Shown: piece by piece, positions 36,640-48,205 of the stretch
Layout of the letters: every line of letters starts with the position of its first letter
Position numbering within the stretch: position 1 is the first letter of the stretch
DNA from: Paguma larvata
Taxonomy: Eukaryota > Chordata > Mammalia > Carnivora > Viverridae
Assembly (NCBI GenBank): GCA_030068075.1
Contig: CM057839.1
Span: forward strand, 18,393,167-18,457,166
Reading direction: 5' to 3'
Length of the DNA: 64,000 nucleotides
Position numbers and translations under genes: made by a program
Notes under the pieces: generated by a model
The model's database searches: none
What the model was told of the DNA's origin: nothing
The model's input: only the letters and a program-made list of their open reading frames with translations

Positions 36640-36905
36640 AGCTTTCCTGTTCAAAATTCTTTAATGACTCTTAAACTCAAGTTAATGCTCTAAATCTCGT
36701 TCCAGAGAGTCCAGCTCACCTTTTCAAGAATATGACTCTACGCCACACTCCCATCCCTGTTCCGGTCAGAGCAGTTTAGTCACTGCCCCTTTATCCCTAG
36801 AATGTATTGTCCATACTATGCATGTTGTCATTTTCATGAGAAAAAAAACCATTACACACTCTGCGTGTGGTTATAGTCTTCTGGTTCAGCCAGTTCAAAT
36901 CACAA
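36640..36905 (+). mobile_element. LINE L2 fragment, sense
   Basis: 'aattctttaatgactcttaa', 'agttaatgctctaaatctcg', 'ccacactcccatccctgttc', 'cccctttatccctagaatgt' follow the L2 3' order; diverged. Confidence 0.65.
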
Positions 36906-37916
36906 ATCTTTGCTTACAAGGCATAGCAACATGTTTTCCTCCAACAATTTCATATGAATAAATCCCATAACAGACAAAAAGTTGTTTTCTAAGACATCTA
37001 AAAAAATCACTAAAATAATAACATCTTAAAATCTGACATAGCACAGCTTCCACAAGAAAATCATCACTTCATCATGAACTACATTTTAACTCCACTTAAA
37101 TTTTATCCTGATTTATTGTATTTATTTTATTTAACGAACATAGTTTTAAAAATTAATCAGCTTTGTGATTTAGTGATGCATGTAAACAAAGCACAAATTA
37201 TTTAAATAGATTGACATTAATATACTTAAAGGAAAAGGAATACTAATGGAAGTCATATTTTGCTTTGAACAAAAGCAATAAATTTGTTTGAAAAGTAGCG
37301 TAATCTAGATATTTTCATTCTTGTCATATACAGAAAAGCTAATGCTTTATAAAAGGAAAAATAAATTAAGCTATTTTATTGTAGTAATAAGGAATTTTAT
37401 AGAGATGATGACTAAAATAAGGAAGGGATCATCTATTTTCCAATGTGCCTTGTAATTTTATAACCCATTAATTTTATTTCTGAACATACTGTTTGAATTA
37501 AGGTTGAGTTCTGGTCTTAGCTCTTCCTTAAATATCCAATTAATATTCCTATTTTACTATTTATCAGACTTGTCTGCACTTTGACATATCACACTGGTGC
37601 TCTTATGAAAACCACAGGAGGTAGCCGGGAGAAAAAACTAGACAAATATTTCTTCAAATCATATTTTTAAAAACAAATCTATAACTACCCAGTTAAAAGC
37701 AATGAGATTTTGTTATAGAATACTAAAATGTAATAATTATGTTATTCATACTGCAGTAAGACCTTAGGTCAGAATACCGGGGGACCTGGAAGGACCCTCG
37801 AAAGGACACGTACTTCCAAGGACCAGGTCACTAATAGAACAGTTTTCCCAGTCCAACTCAGTATTTATGACCCAGTTGACCTCAGAAATAATGACCCTTT
37901 TCTGAGGGTTAGAAGA
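36906..37916. other. Unassigned AT-rich stretch
   Basis: No gene or named repeat. The part from 37760 to 37916 leads into the direct-repeat copy described next. Confidence 0.5.
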
Positions 37917-38030
37917 AGCTAAAACGTCATTTTATTCCAGAACGATGGTATGCAAAGATAAGTAAACCTAGCCAAGTTTTACTAGGATAATAGTAATAGG
38001 AAAACTGCATAAAAAGGCTTCTCCCTGGTT
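37917..38030 (+). repeat. Unidentified sequence, copy 1 of a direct pair
   Basis: AGCTAAAACGTCATTTTATT CCAG, then a variable A-rich spacer, 'agttttactaggataatagt' and 'aggaaaactgcataa' recur at 39180-39295 in the same orientation. The two are about 70-75% alike by eye and 1.26 kb apart. Family unknown; no coding frame is shared. Confidence 0.6.
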
Positions 38031-38620
38031 CCGGAAATCAAGATGCATTTACCTTGAAAAGCAGCGGCATTTCTCGATATTAGAACTTCAGTGTGGAGCT
38101 GGATGACTGAAGAACTTCCTGCATATCTTGGCGAGCTGCAGTCTGGTATCTCTCCTCCATCTTCCTGGTGCAACAGGTAGGTTTTTTGGATGTGCAAACC
38201 TGCAGATCAGGTCCTGCAACAGATATAATGTTTTTCCGAATAATTACCTGTTGATTGGATAACCATTACATGTTACGTGTCAGGCATTAATGATCGGAAG
38301 GGGCTCATGTCCTATGTGACAAATTGATTTACTAGAGCAGTTGCTATTAAAAAAAAAAAAAAGTATGTATTGTCCATGAAACCATGAAACAAAATATTGT
38401 AAACCATTAACTCTTTGCTCAAATATTTTATTAACATTTGGACTGAATACTAAGTATGCCCATTCAACTAACTAATTACTCTTAACTGATACATAGATTA
38501 TATAACAGAAAACAAATTAACTATTACATGTAAGTACAGAACTAAATCAGGAAGCTTTTATTTTTGCTTATTTTGTTAATTCAGTCAAAAGTATTTGATC
38601 TAAATATGTTAATCAGAGGT
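38031..38620. other. Unassigned stretch
   Basis: Contains an A15 run near 38347-38361. The 71-residue minus frame at 37982-38197 has no recognised domain. Confidence 0.45.
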
Positions 38621-38630
38621 GTATGGGCTA

Positions 38631-38816
38631 GAGGCGCCTACGTGGTTCAATTGGTTAAGTGTCTAACTTTGGCTCAGGTCACGATCTCACGGTTTGTGGT
38701 TCCAAACCACGGTTCATAGGTTTGGATTCTCTGTCTCCCTTTCTTTGTCCCTACCTAGCTTGCTCTCTCTCTCTCAAAATTAAGCATTAAAAATAAACAT
38801 TAAAAAAAAAAGAAGC
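38631..38816 (+). mobile_element. CAN-SINE, sense, diverged
   Basis: GAGGCGCCTACGTGGTTCAA head, 'aactttggctcaggtcacga', shortened CT body and AAACATTAAAAAAAAAAG tail. TSD TATGG(G/A)CTA is at 38622-38630 and 38818-38826. Confidence 0.9.
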
Positions 38817-38826
38817 ATATGGACTA

Positions 38827-39179
38827 AAACAATTACTTTTTTTCCTGAGGAAATAAAATCAAATTTTGTACATCAAATAAAGGTGAAAAACCTTCACCTG
38901 ATTTCTCAACTCAGCATTACACTTGTGCTTCTTGTGGAAGCACATAACGACATAATGGGGGTTGAGATCCTCCGTGGGCCAAACCACCATCCAAAATTCT
39001 ACTCATTCCCTATCTTACTGGAGACAATTCCTACCACTAAAAGTACATTTAGTTTTACAACCATATTCAGAAAACTTCCAGGAAGATGCAGATTGCATGG
39101 AATGTGAAGTTATTACACACAGATAATAGTTGTAGTTAGAAAAAAATGCTAATAGAATTAACGACTCTTTTCCCAGATG
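38827..39179. other. Unassigned stretch
   Basis: No named repeat. The 74-residue plus frame at 38883-39107 has no recognised family and no splice support. Confidence 0.45.
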
Positions 39180-39295
39180 AGCTAAAACCTCATTTTATTC
39201 CAGAATAATATACAAATACAAAAAAAAAAGGTATTTTTATAGCCGAGTTTACCAGGACAACGATAAAAGGCAAATTACATAACAAGACGGGAGGC
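39180..39295 (+). repeat. Unidentified sequence, copy 2 of a direct pair
   Basis: GAGCTAAAACCTCATTTTAT TCCAG, 'gagtttaccaggacaacgat', 'aaaggcaaattacataa' parallel the copy at 37917-38030. The sequence downstream of each copy (GC-richer) no longer aligns by eye. Confidence 0.6.
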
Positions 39296-40180
39296 CCCTT
39301 TACACGTGGCAGGCGTGCTAGAAAACAAAGAGGTAAAGGGGCACGGATAGTGTCCATTGAGGAAAACACTGAGGGGGCACCGTGGTCTGAGCCCCTACCC
39401 ATGGCATCCCAAAGTAGCCAGGTTTATGTAAAACTCAGGAGAGTTTTCTTTTCATGGCCTAATAGAATACATTAGTTCCTTATTTTAGGTAAGGAACAAA
39501 AAGTTGTGGCCTTATTGCTGTCTAGGAAGTTTCGTGGCATGCACGTTAGCGCTTCAGTGACCAACTCTACATCAGCAAAGATAAAATACCTCTGTGTGCA
39601 CACACGCGTGCTCATACAGACACTGTCAAGCCCCTCTTGTTCACAGAGAGGAGACCTCAGGCCTCACATTTCCAAAAGTTGGTTCTGGGTAAGATCAAAA
39701 CATGTGAAATCGGCCAACACAGAACACCAAAATTTCTAGTAATTTTGGCTTCAGTTTGTTTACATTAGACACATAACAAATGACAGCATTTGAGCATTTC
39801 ACAAAGGCGAAGAAGCATACAATACTGATGTGTGTCACAGTAGGTAATATTTTCGCAATCGTTTTTCATTTATCCTACCTAAAAGTATACAGAAGCAAAT
39901 TCTACTTCGAAACTGATTGGAAGAAAACAAAGCTATCTTCTCAGCTTTATTCCTAAATGGAAGGATTGGGGAATTAAGAGTTCACAGAAGAATAATAGAG
40001 ATTGGAGAAAGAACCAATAAACATTAAGGTATATGAATGTATTTAGTGTGGGAAGGACTGCTAAGAAATAAAAACAGTAACAACAATAACAACAATAGAT
40101 ATTTGCAAAGGTCTCTCCAGAATTCAAACACTGACATCCTTTGCTAGACCACATTCCTAAACAGCTGATGAAGGCGCCCA
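39296..40180. other. Unassigned stretch
   Basis: GC-richer at 39300-39420 and 39590-39720, otherwise AT-rich. No gene recognised. Confidence 0.45.
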
Positions 40181-40665
40181 AGTTGTGTCCACTCCTTCCC
40201 TCCCTCTCACTCCAGCCTCATCGCAAGTAACACTGCCCACTGTACCCATCCCTTCACACACCAGCCTGTTTCAGCTCTTCATGTTCCCAAGTGCCCTCTT
40301 GCTCAGGGCCACTGGCTCGCCTCTCTGAATGGGACACTCTCGTCCTACACCTGCTCACCACACACATGGAAAACACATACCTGCTCTTAATTCATCGCCA
40401 TCTACTTTTCTTTACATGCGAACTCAGTCTTCCCATGGGAACCTTCCTTAGCCTCCCAGACAGCTCTTGCCTTTATTACATGCTCTTGAAGTGCCTCATT
40501 CCTCTCCGTTGCATTTATCATGGGGCAATGTTATATTCCTTCATGTAATGACTAATTAATTAGCTCCATCATCTAACTGTAAAGCTAGGGAATTTTTGCT
40601 CATTGTTACATCTCAGTTGACCAGTACAGTGCCTAAAAAATCATAGACACTCCATTTTTATTCAC
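40181..40665 (+). mobile_element. LINE L2 3' end, sense
   Basis: 'agcctcatcgcaagtaacac', 'tgtttcagctcttcatgttc', 'ttgcatttatcatggggcaa', 'aactgtaaagctagggaatt', 'ttgctcattgttacatctca', 'ccagtacagtgcctaaaaaa' match the L2 3' order closely. Confidence 0.8.
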
Positions 40666-40691
40666 CAAACCAACAGTCGAGGGTCTACTGT

Positions 40692-40890
40692 GAATAAATA
40701 TTATCTCATTTAATCCTCACATTAACCTTGTGATGGAGGGACCATTACTACCACATTTTACATATGAGGAAATGGAGACGTGAAGAGGCTCTGAAAACTG
40801 CCCCATGCGACATACCTATGTACTACAAAATGGGGGAGCTGGTGACTAAAAACAGGCAGAGTGATTCCCAAACTATCTTCTTCACCATCA
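40692..40890 (-). mobile_element. MIR SINE, antisense
   Basis: 'tatctcatttaatcctcaca', 'ttaaccttgtgatggaggga', 'cacattttacatatgaggaa', 'gaagaggctctgaaaactgc' in MIR reverse-complement order. Confidence 0.88.
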
Positions 40891-41061
40891 CTCCACTGAG
40901 AGGAAAGCTACAGCCTTAAAATCTATGAATGGTTTGTCTAAAGACATAACTGGCCATTTTTGATTCTTTTTCTTGAAAGAAGTCATCTGTTTGGTAACTT
41001 ACAAGAAATTAAATTTTAGGTCAGGAACCATCCAAGGAGTTCTAGTCAAAAACAAAATAGG

Positions 41062-41252
41062 CTTGGACCGCCTACATGGCTCCGGCAATTAAGTGTCTGA
41101 CTCTTGATTTCAGCTCAGGTCATGATCTCAGGGTTGTGGGATTGAGTGCCACCTCCAGCCCCAGTCTTTGGATTCTCTCCCCCACCCCCCGCACCTCCCC
41201 TGCTCGCATTCTCACATGCTCTCTCTCTCTGAAAATAAAGAAGCATTAAAAA
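41062..41252 (+). mobile_element. Diverged CAN-SINE, sense
   Basis: 'gaccgcctacatggctccgg', 'tttcagctcaggtcatgatc', CT/CCCC-rich body, 'gaaaataaagaagcattaaa' tail. Older copy with a damaged head. Confidence 0.88.
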
Positions 41253-42235
41253 ATAGTCTAAAGTATGAAGTTATTAAGTTGCCATTTGTGTTTTCGCCCA
41301 ATTTTAAATGGTGGAAAGTACAGTTAGCAAGGAACTACAAATGACCTTGACTGTTATCCTAAACGTAACATGGGAGAGAGACCATCTCCCATCTTCTAGC
41401 TCTGAAGAAGTATGGACAGCAATTTACAACATTGAAGAGCAAATACATCCCTCACGTGGCTGAGCATCTAAACTGATTAATCCAGACTTCCATTCAGAAT
41501 CCTGGTGGATGGTAACGACAACAACGTAACACTAAACTCCGACCCAAAGCAGGACTAAACTCCAAAGATCTAGTTATGTTTAATCAGCACAATATTTTCA
41601 TCAGTATCCAGAGCTGGGGTGGCAGGGGAGGGAGAAAGAATCTGCAAGAAACTAGTTGTCGTGCTTCTTGTATCAGCCCAAAAGACAGACGAGATGAACC
41701 AAACACCCTCAGGGAAAGGAGCATACCTTACATTTTGCTCACAGTATAAGCACAAAAGTCATAATAAGCTGCATGGTGACAAGGCGCCCAACATGGGAGG
41801 CTACAGTTCTCCCTTGTAAACAGAACGAACATCGTAAGAAGGCAAAGCCAGATGGAACCCAGGCAGATACCATGTAGGTAGCAAGACTCGTTTTTAGAAT
41901 ATTTCAAAGCCTGGCTTCAGAGAACATGGCAAAACTGAGGACGCTATGAAACGGCAAGAGAACACAATCAAGGCTCAGTGGCAGCAGTCATGTTTCCGAA
42001 CGGCAAAATCTAGCTCTTCAAGAATTAAATTACTAAAAGCAAATGAAATGAAAAATAAAACAGCAGGCTCCTTGCTGAAAGGACCTGAATTTCGGGTGCT
42101 TTTCCTGATCTCTCACCCAGAAGCAGCAGGATTGGTGACTATGTCTTCCTTTCTGTTTTCTTGCATGAGAAACTGTTAGAGCCATCTCCCAGCTTCTAGA
42201 TGGTTTTTTCAAAGGTGTTAAAATAGGAGCGTTGG
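41253..42235. other. Unassigned stretch
   Basis: No gene or named repeat that I can defend. Short frames at 41570-41819 and 41946-42242 overlap each other on both strands and show no domain. Confidence 0.5.
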
Positions 42236-43560
42236 GAGGCATTCTGGAAAGATGGCAGCCGTGAAGGCATAGTTTTCACTATCTCCAAATCCCCACATGA
42301 ACCAGATGGAACAACTAGAAAATAAATCCAAGAAATATAACAAAACTAGATGATAGAGTATTCCCACAATTTCAAAATATAAGGGGAGGGGGGTGGGTAA
42401 CCAGCAACAGTCACAGATCTTCCTAGTACCAGAGTCTGGGCAGCAGGGAGAAGAAGGAAGCAGTGGGCTAATGTCTACAAGACTGAGGACACGACAACTC
42501 CCAAATAGCCAAGAGAATTTGCCAGAAAGTACAGCGGCCAATGTGAGAACAGCAGCGGAAACAGAGAGGCTTTTGCCCTCTCGACTGTTGGGTATGGGCA
42601 CACGACCCAAGACAGCAGGGAGTGAACACTCGGGAGCAATCTGAAACTGTGAGCTCTCAAAACAGATCAAGCAAGCTCTTTTCCAGGATAGAACTCCACA
42701 CAAAGAAACTTCTGGAAGTGGAATCAAAATTCAGCAGAATAGGGATCCAAGAAGCAGGTCTAGACCAATGTGAGAAGGGAATTAAAGCCAAGGAATTTCA
42801 GAAAAGAAGCACCCATAGTTTGTTTTTGTTTTTGTTTTTTTTTAATGGTTAGTTACTTTTGACAGAGAGACAGAGTGTGAGCAGGGGAGGGGCAGAGAAA
42901 GAGGGAGACTCAGAATCTCAAGTAGGCTCCAGGCCCTGAGCTGGCAGCACAGAGCCCAATGTGGGGCCGAACTCACAAACCGTGAAATCATGACCTGAGC
43001 CGAAGTCGGTGCTCAACTGACTGAGCCACCCAGGTGCCCCCATAGTTTTAAATGCTACACAGAAACAGGAGAAGTTCTGTGAGGTTAGAAAAGCTTTTCT
43101 GAAGCCTGCCTCAACCTAAATGTCCAGGAAAAAATACTTCCTATAGAACGAACAACAAAAAATATTGCAGGTCAAATCTCACAGCAAGTTATTATGATAA
43201 AAGAGAGTAAGGAACAGAATAATATGCCCACAGACAGAGAAAGCAAGCTAGAAAGATATGCCCCTAAAAAGAAAAACAAAAGATAAAAGATAATGAAAGA
43301 ATAACACAAGTCAGAGTCAGAAAACCTCTGAGATGAGGTGACCATACTCAGGAAAGAACAAAAGATGAAAGAACGAGTTCTGAAATGAAGGCTAAACCAG
43401 AAGGAACACAGGAGCCAGTCACCCAAAGGGAATGCCCTACAGGAAAGAAAATAAAAAATAAGGAATTTTGAAAAATCAAAAAGAATGGAAAGATCTGAAA
43501 GACAGTAACAACAAACACGCTGGTAATACCAGCCCCCAAAGAAGAAAACAGGAAAATACT
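42236..43560 (+). mobile_element. Old LINE-1 5' region, sense, split by a SINE
   Basis: Opens with AGGCATTCTGGAAAGATGGC AGCC, the typical start of mammalian L1 5' regions, followed by purine-rich text. A SINE interrupts it at 42822-43040. No intact ORF1 is seen. The 169-residue minus frame (42218-42727) is antisense to the element and unsupported. Confidence 0.55.
42822..43040 (-). mobile_element. CAN-SINE inside the L1 region, antisense
   Basis: T-run, GACAGAGAGACAGAG body, reverse head GAGCCACCCAGGTGCCCC. TSD CATAGTTT is at 42814-42821 and 43041-43048. Confidence 0.95.
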
Positions 43561-44042
43561 AAAATCTACATTTTATGTTTTGCTAAAATTGTTAAGGGTA
43601 CAATATGGGATAAAACAAATAATTAGGGAATATTCAAATTCTACTGTCTAATTCTACCCTGTATCTTCAAAAATTGAGATATTTTAGTTTAGAGACATAA
43701 AGAAGCAAAGCAAAATTCTGTAATCTTGAAGTATCAACATGAAATCATGAAAACATTTACCTCTGAAAGTACATATTTCCTAGCTTCCCTGAAAACACCT
43801 AGAAACAATGACCAGCTGGTTGGCAAAGGGCATCCCTTGTGCCCAGATTACCATCTTGAAATACTACCTTTCACAAGAAGAAATGAGTGCTTCTTAAAGA
43901 AATGCCTCATCTAGAGCATTGGGTCTAGAGCAGGCAAAAAAAAGATGGAAAAACTAGCCAAAGCAACTCGTCCACCAGATAGTAAAGAAGCTACCAAATA
44001 ATTAGCAGGATCTCATTGAAAGGATTTGGGAGCTAGGTTAGT
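43561..44042. other. Unassigned stretch
   Basis: AT-rich. It may be a continuation of the old LINE-1, but no text is recognisable. Confidence 0.45.
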
Positions 44043-44432
44043 GCACTAGGGCTGTCATAAAATACAACAGACTGGCCAGTTAAACAGAAGTTTATTTTCT
44101 CACAGTTCTGGAGACTGGAAGTCCAAGATCAAGGTGCTGGTGAGCTAGGTAACTCCTGAGATCTCTCTCCTTGTCTCGCATAGAGCCACCTTCTCCCTGT
44201 GTCCTTGCGGGACCTTCTCTTTGTGCATTTGTACCCCTGGTACCTTTCTCTCTTCTTATGAGGACACAAGTCGTATGGGATTGGGACCCATCCTCACAAC
44301 CTCATTTAACCTGCCTTCCTTCCTGAAGGCCATGTCTCTAAACGGAGCCATATTGGGTGCCAGGGTTTCGACTTATGAATTTGAGGAATCTGACATGGGG
44401 GCTGGGGGGACACAACTTAGTCTAACACAGCA
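44043..44432 (-). mobile_element. MaLR-type solo LTR (MLT1-like), antisense
   Basis: Clear antisense order: 'ctagggctgtcataaaatac', 'ttattttctcacagttctgg', 'agtccaagatcaaggtgctg', 'ttctccctgtgtccttgcgg', 'cttatgaggacacaagtcgt', 'cccatcctcacaacctcatt', 'gggacacaacttagtctaac'. Confidence 0.9.
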
Positions 44433-45639
44433 GCCAATTTCAAAAGGTTTCTACTGGTTAAACATGGAACAATCTGAGCTTCAATAACAATAATTGTAAT
44501 GAGTTACAATTAATCAAATATGCTTAAATCCAAGGGTTTTCTATATCTGGGCTTTATTTTATAATTAAAAAAAAAGAGTTTTAAAATAGAACTGCTCATT
44601 GATCACATACATTCTCTTTTCGTTTCAAACATTTAGTCTCCCCTAGTCAACTTACGGGATTTTTATACTTGTAGCACAAACCGGTTTTATTGCTGGCTGG
44701 CATAGAAAAGAGCCCTTGGTACCAAGACACTGAGATCAAGACATATTTCAGGATCACAGAGTGGATGTTACATGTCATAACATACCAAGTGCTCACCAAA
44801 CGAAAACAGGACCTTGGAACTAAGAGCAGGAGGATTATCCTGCTAAATTTGCCCCTCCTATCTTTTCTGAGATTGTCTTCTTGCTACAAATTTTAAAAGT
44901 GATAAGAGTTTATAAAATGTTATACGGTAATAGGGTTTTGACTAAGTCAAATGTATTCCTTCACCCAGCCAGAATAAGAAATACTTAGGTCCATGAATCC
45001 AGCAAGAATCATGACAATGGCATTGGATCTGCCGAACCCTGGCCAGCATCTGTTCTCTCTTCTAGAATTTTCTTCTCAGTTCCACCTCTTGCTCACTCAC
45101 ATAGATGCTGTTCAAATAAGACTAATACACACACACACACACATATCTACACATATATAATAATGAGTCTAGACTGGTTAACACATAGCATCCCATTCTG
45201 TCAGCACAGTGATTGATTCAGAAATACCCAGTCACAAGGAAAAAATGCAAAAAGATATTTGCTGAGGCCTCCAGGAAAGCAAAGCTTTCTCTCTTCGGCT
45301 GGAACTGAACTGAATGACGCAGGGATGTGGGCCTTGCAGATGCCACAGTCACTTCCGGCTCGGAGTGAAGACTGGATCTACCACAGCCTCTTCTGTCCCC
45401 TGCCATATAAAGACACCGGCCAATACAACAGCTATAATAGTGTACAGGGTTATGGCAGGCTAAACCATGCCACGCTCTTTTATGCTTTCTTCCAGAACTT
45501 CGAAAGGACCTGATATTAAATGGAGGGTCGAATAACACCCGTTGAGGCCCTGCTCCAGTTTCCTGCTCTGTGGTAATAACTTTTATGTCCAAGAAACAAT
45601 AAGAAGGATTCCACTTGCCATGTGGCAGTGCTACCAACG
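44433..45639. other. Unassigned; a CpG-richer patch at 45280-45560
   Basis: Includes a short (AC)n near 45127-45143. The minus strand at 45218-45664 carries a 148-residue frame. An alternative frame reads a hydrophobic run (LYTIIAVVLAGVFIW) near 45440, preceded by an AG with a pyrimidine tract. I recognise no gene and would not call one. Confidence 0.4.
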
Positions 45640-46865
45640 GAGAACAGCCATGAACTCTGGACAAAATACAACAACGAATGGCCTGAAAGCTCTAGAGAGT
45701 GAACAAAAGAAGAAAGATTCTGGAAGAGAGTCAATATTTGGAAGAAGGGAAATGTCATCGGGTTAGTTTCCTATTTCTCTGGCTTTCAGCCTGAGGGCAG
45801 CCCATCTATAAAGTGACTAACTACCAATTAAAAACAAACTCAGTGTTTTTAGAAATGAAGCACTAGATGATAGGTGTCGAGGCAATCGCAGTTGCTAGAA
45901 AGTGAGGGAGAAATACCAGGAAGGAATGGGCCAGAGAGAGGGAACCCCAATTGCTGTATGTGCACTCTGCCCAAATCTCTGGCTAACCCTGACACTACAC
46001 CTCACGCGGCCAGGGCAGACTGTAAGTAGTCCAGCTATGGGCAAGCTAAAGAAAAAGGACTAAATTAAAATTTCAGTAGGTGCCAAAGAGATACAATTGA
46101 CAGTTTGAGTCCAACCAGAGTAACTGTCTCTGAAGACAAAGATATTAACACTCTTTGGAGGAATATAATAGAATCCAGAGATACCAATAGCATAACACTC
46201 ACAGAGTCCAGGGGACAATCTAAAATAACTGGACATATGAAGAATCCACATAATGCGACCCATTGTCAAGAGATAAGACAATAATTCAGACCAACGTGAG
46301 ATGATCCAGACGTTAGAACTAACAGGGAAGGGCTCTAAAGAGCTATTACAACTCTGTTCAATGACGTTAAAGGAACATGTGCTCTGAAAATTATAGAATA
46401 AGAAATCATAGGAGAGAAAGAGAAACTACAAAGGAAAACAAAAAGGAAATTCTGTAACTGAAAAATACAACATACGAAATAAAAATTTCACTGGATGGGC
46501 TTGATAGCTAAATAGAAATGACCGAGGAGGGTCAGAGAACATTCTATAGAAAGTAACCAATGAAGAAGAGATAAAACTTGAAAATACATACATACAGACA
46601 GACAGACATAAACAGTGCCTCAGAGAGCTGTGGAAGAGTATCAGAAAATCTGACATAAAATATTAAAATCCCAGAAGGCAAAAAGAGATAAAATCCTCCA
46701 TGAAATAAAAACTTTAAATTTCCCAAATTGGTAAAACCAGAAATTAAGAGATTTTAAAAGCTCACTGAACCCCAAGCAAAATGACTACAAAGAAAGTCAT
46801 GCCTAAGCACAATATAGTCAAACTACTGAAAGCCAAATATAAAAAGAAAAAGAAAGAAACTCTGT
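45640..46865 (+). mobile_element. Old LINE-1 5' region and start of ORF1, sense
   Basis: 'atgaactctggacaaaatac', 'ttctctggctttcagcctga', 'gggcagcccatctat' fit an L1 5' region. Then ORF1-type text: 'ttcactggatgggcttgata', 'cagtgcctcagagagctgtg', 'gctcactgaaccccaagcaa', 'gcacaatatagtcaaactac'. The reading frame is destroyed by stops. It is truncated before ORF2. Confidence 0.72.
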
Positions 46866-46949
46866 GTGTAAACAAAGGGGAGAAAGATAGGAGGTGGGTA
46901 GGTTCACACCATGCCTTCTAGATCACACTTTGGAGGGATTTTCACAATG

Positions 46950-47330
46950 AAGAAAGGAAGCAGGGGGGAAACATGATTTGATTTATTCTTACAAGTGCAC
47001 CTAAGTGCTATTTTGACCATCGGTATTTCTGTACTGCAGATGAGAGTTAAGATTGGGTAGAAGTAACGAGAAATGGTTGGATCAGTCACATACAGTGAAG
47101 GTGGAAGGTAACACTTGGATGTCTCGGATGGGATCTGACAGGTGAGAAAGAAACAGGAATTAAAGATGAGCCTTAGATTTGGGCCCGCATGCATCCGCGG
47201 TACTGGTCATGGACACGGAGAATCCACAGGGTGAGCAGGTTTGCAAGGAGCCCCGCCAAGAGATCCAGACTGAAACTGTTAAGTTTGGGAGTTCGAAACA
47301 CAAAATGGCACTAAATAATGAGGGTTTCAA
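46950..47330. repeat. Old purine-rich repeat, same class as at 1-1100
   Basis: 'aacatgatttgatttattct', 'gtagaagtaacgagaaatgg', 'ttggatgtctcggatgggat', 'gaggccttagatttgg'-like text follow the same unnamed ancient family. Confidence 0.4.
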
Positions 47331-47412
47331 TAAAACCAACTAAGGGAAGAGATTTGATTATTAACTTAGAAGGTTTCTCATCCTGAGGCCAGGCAATTGG
47401 GGTTGTTGGGGA

Positions 47413-47434
47413 TTTTTTTTTTTTTTTTTTTTTT
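47413..47434 (+). repeat. T22 homopolymer
   Basis: Twenty-two T, followed by a TTTTG/GTTTTG-rich patch to 47466. It could be the tail of a minus-strand retrocopy, but no coding body is recognisable downstream. Confidence 0.9.
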
Positions 47435-47479
47435 GCTTTTGGGGGTTCTTTTGTTTTGCTTTGTTTGCGGGAGAGCTGG

Positions 47480-47600
47480 CCTGCCCATTTAGGAGCATTC
47501 CTGAATTCCACCCACTGGATGCCAGGAGTACCTCCCCAGCTGTGTCCCCAGTCAATGTTAAACGTCCCCCTTGGGCATAATCAAAGGTCTCTGGGTAAGA
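47480..47600 (-). mobile_element. Ancient mammal-wide transposon-like repeat, antisense
   Basis: 'cccactggatgccaggagta', 'cctccccagctgtgtcccca', 'gtcaatgttaaacgtccccc' are the reverse complement of the family seen at 14280-14480. Confidence 0.65.
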
Positions 47601-47978
47601 AGCACTGGCTGAAGACAAAGGTTAGCGATAAAGAAGCTTTTCAAAAGAACCATCTAAGAGAAGGAGCTGGCGAAGAGGTAGGACAAAAGGTGGGGGAGGG
47701 GCAAAAGGAAAAGATGACAGCACTGCATCTTGCTTTTGGGAAGGGACAATTCAGTTCTGTTGGGGGCAGTGGCCGCATTCCAGAAAGTCTGTATATTTCT
47801 GGGCTAAGATCTGTAATCATCTGGGCTACCACTGTGGTTGCTTTCTTGACTCTATTAGTTAGTGACTACAGGAGCAATCACATTGCATTTGGGATCCTAG
47901 TCATGATAAGAAATAACGACAAGGTCATTTCAACGCACCAAAAGCTGTTTGGCTAAAACCTGTTTAACAGTTTCACTG
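47601..47978. other. Unassigned stretch
   Basis: A 166-residue plus frame covers 47456-47956, but its first third lies in the ancient repeat. It has no recognised domain, and I treat it as chance. Confidence 0.5.
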
Positions 47979-47979
47979 T

Positions 47980-48205
47980 CACTGAGTGAAGCGCTCCCTA
48001 ACAGTCCCTTGTACTGGCCTGCACCCTGGTGCTTACCTGAACGTTTGCTTTTGAGCACTATATTGATTATTTTTTCTTTCTTTCTTTCTCCTGAGACTTC
48101 AAGTCCCAACAGGATAAGGACCACCCTTGCCTTGAGTCCCAGGGTGTGGTACACAACTAGCACAGTGTCTGGAACAAATGATCTTCGATAAAGCATTAGT
48201 CGTCT
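47980..48205 (+). mobile_element. Possible L2 3' end, sense
   Basis: 'agtcccaacaggataaggac', 'caccctTGCCTTGAGTCCCAG' and 'ctagcacagtgtctggaaca' fit the L2 3' end loosely. It lacks a clear terminal TGAA repeat. Confidence 0.5.

Noticed and set aside
42218..42727. The longest open frame (169 residues, minus strand) as a gene
   Set aside because: It is antisense to an old LINE-1 5' region and reflects the low stop density of that composition.
45218..45664. A 148-residue minus-strand frame and a hydrophobic run in another frame as a gene or retrocopy
   Set aside because: No recognisable family, no coherent single frame, no start or splice support; left as unassigned.
42236..46865. The L1 pieces at 42236-43560 and 45640-46865 as one LINE-1 split by later insertions
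   Set aside because: Both pieces carry their own 5'-region text, so they fit two separate old elements better than one interrupted element.
47456..47956. The 166-residue plus-strand frame as a coding gene
   Set aside because: Its first part lies in an ancient antisense repeat and the rest shows no domain.
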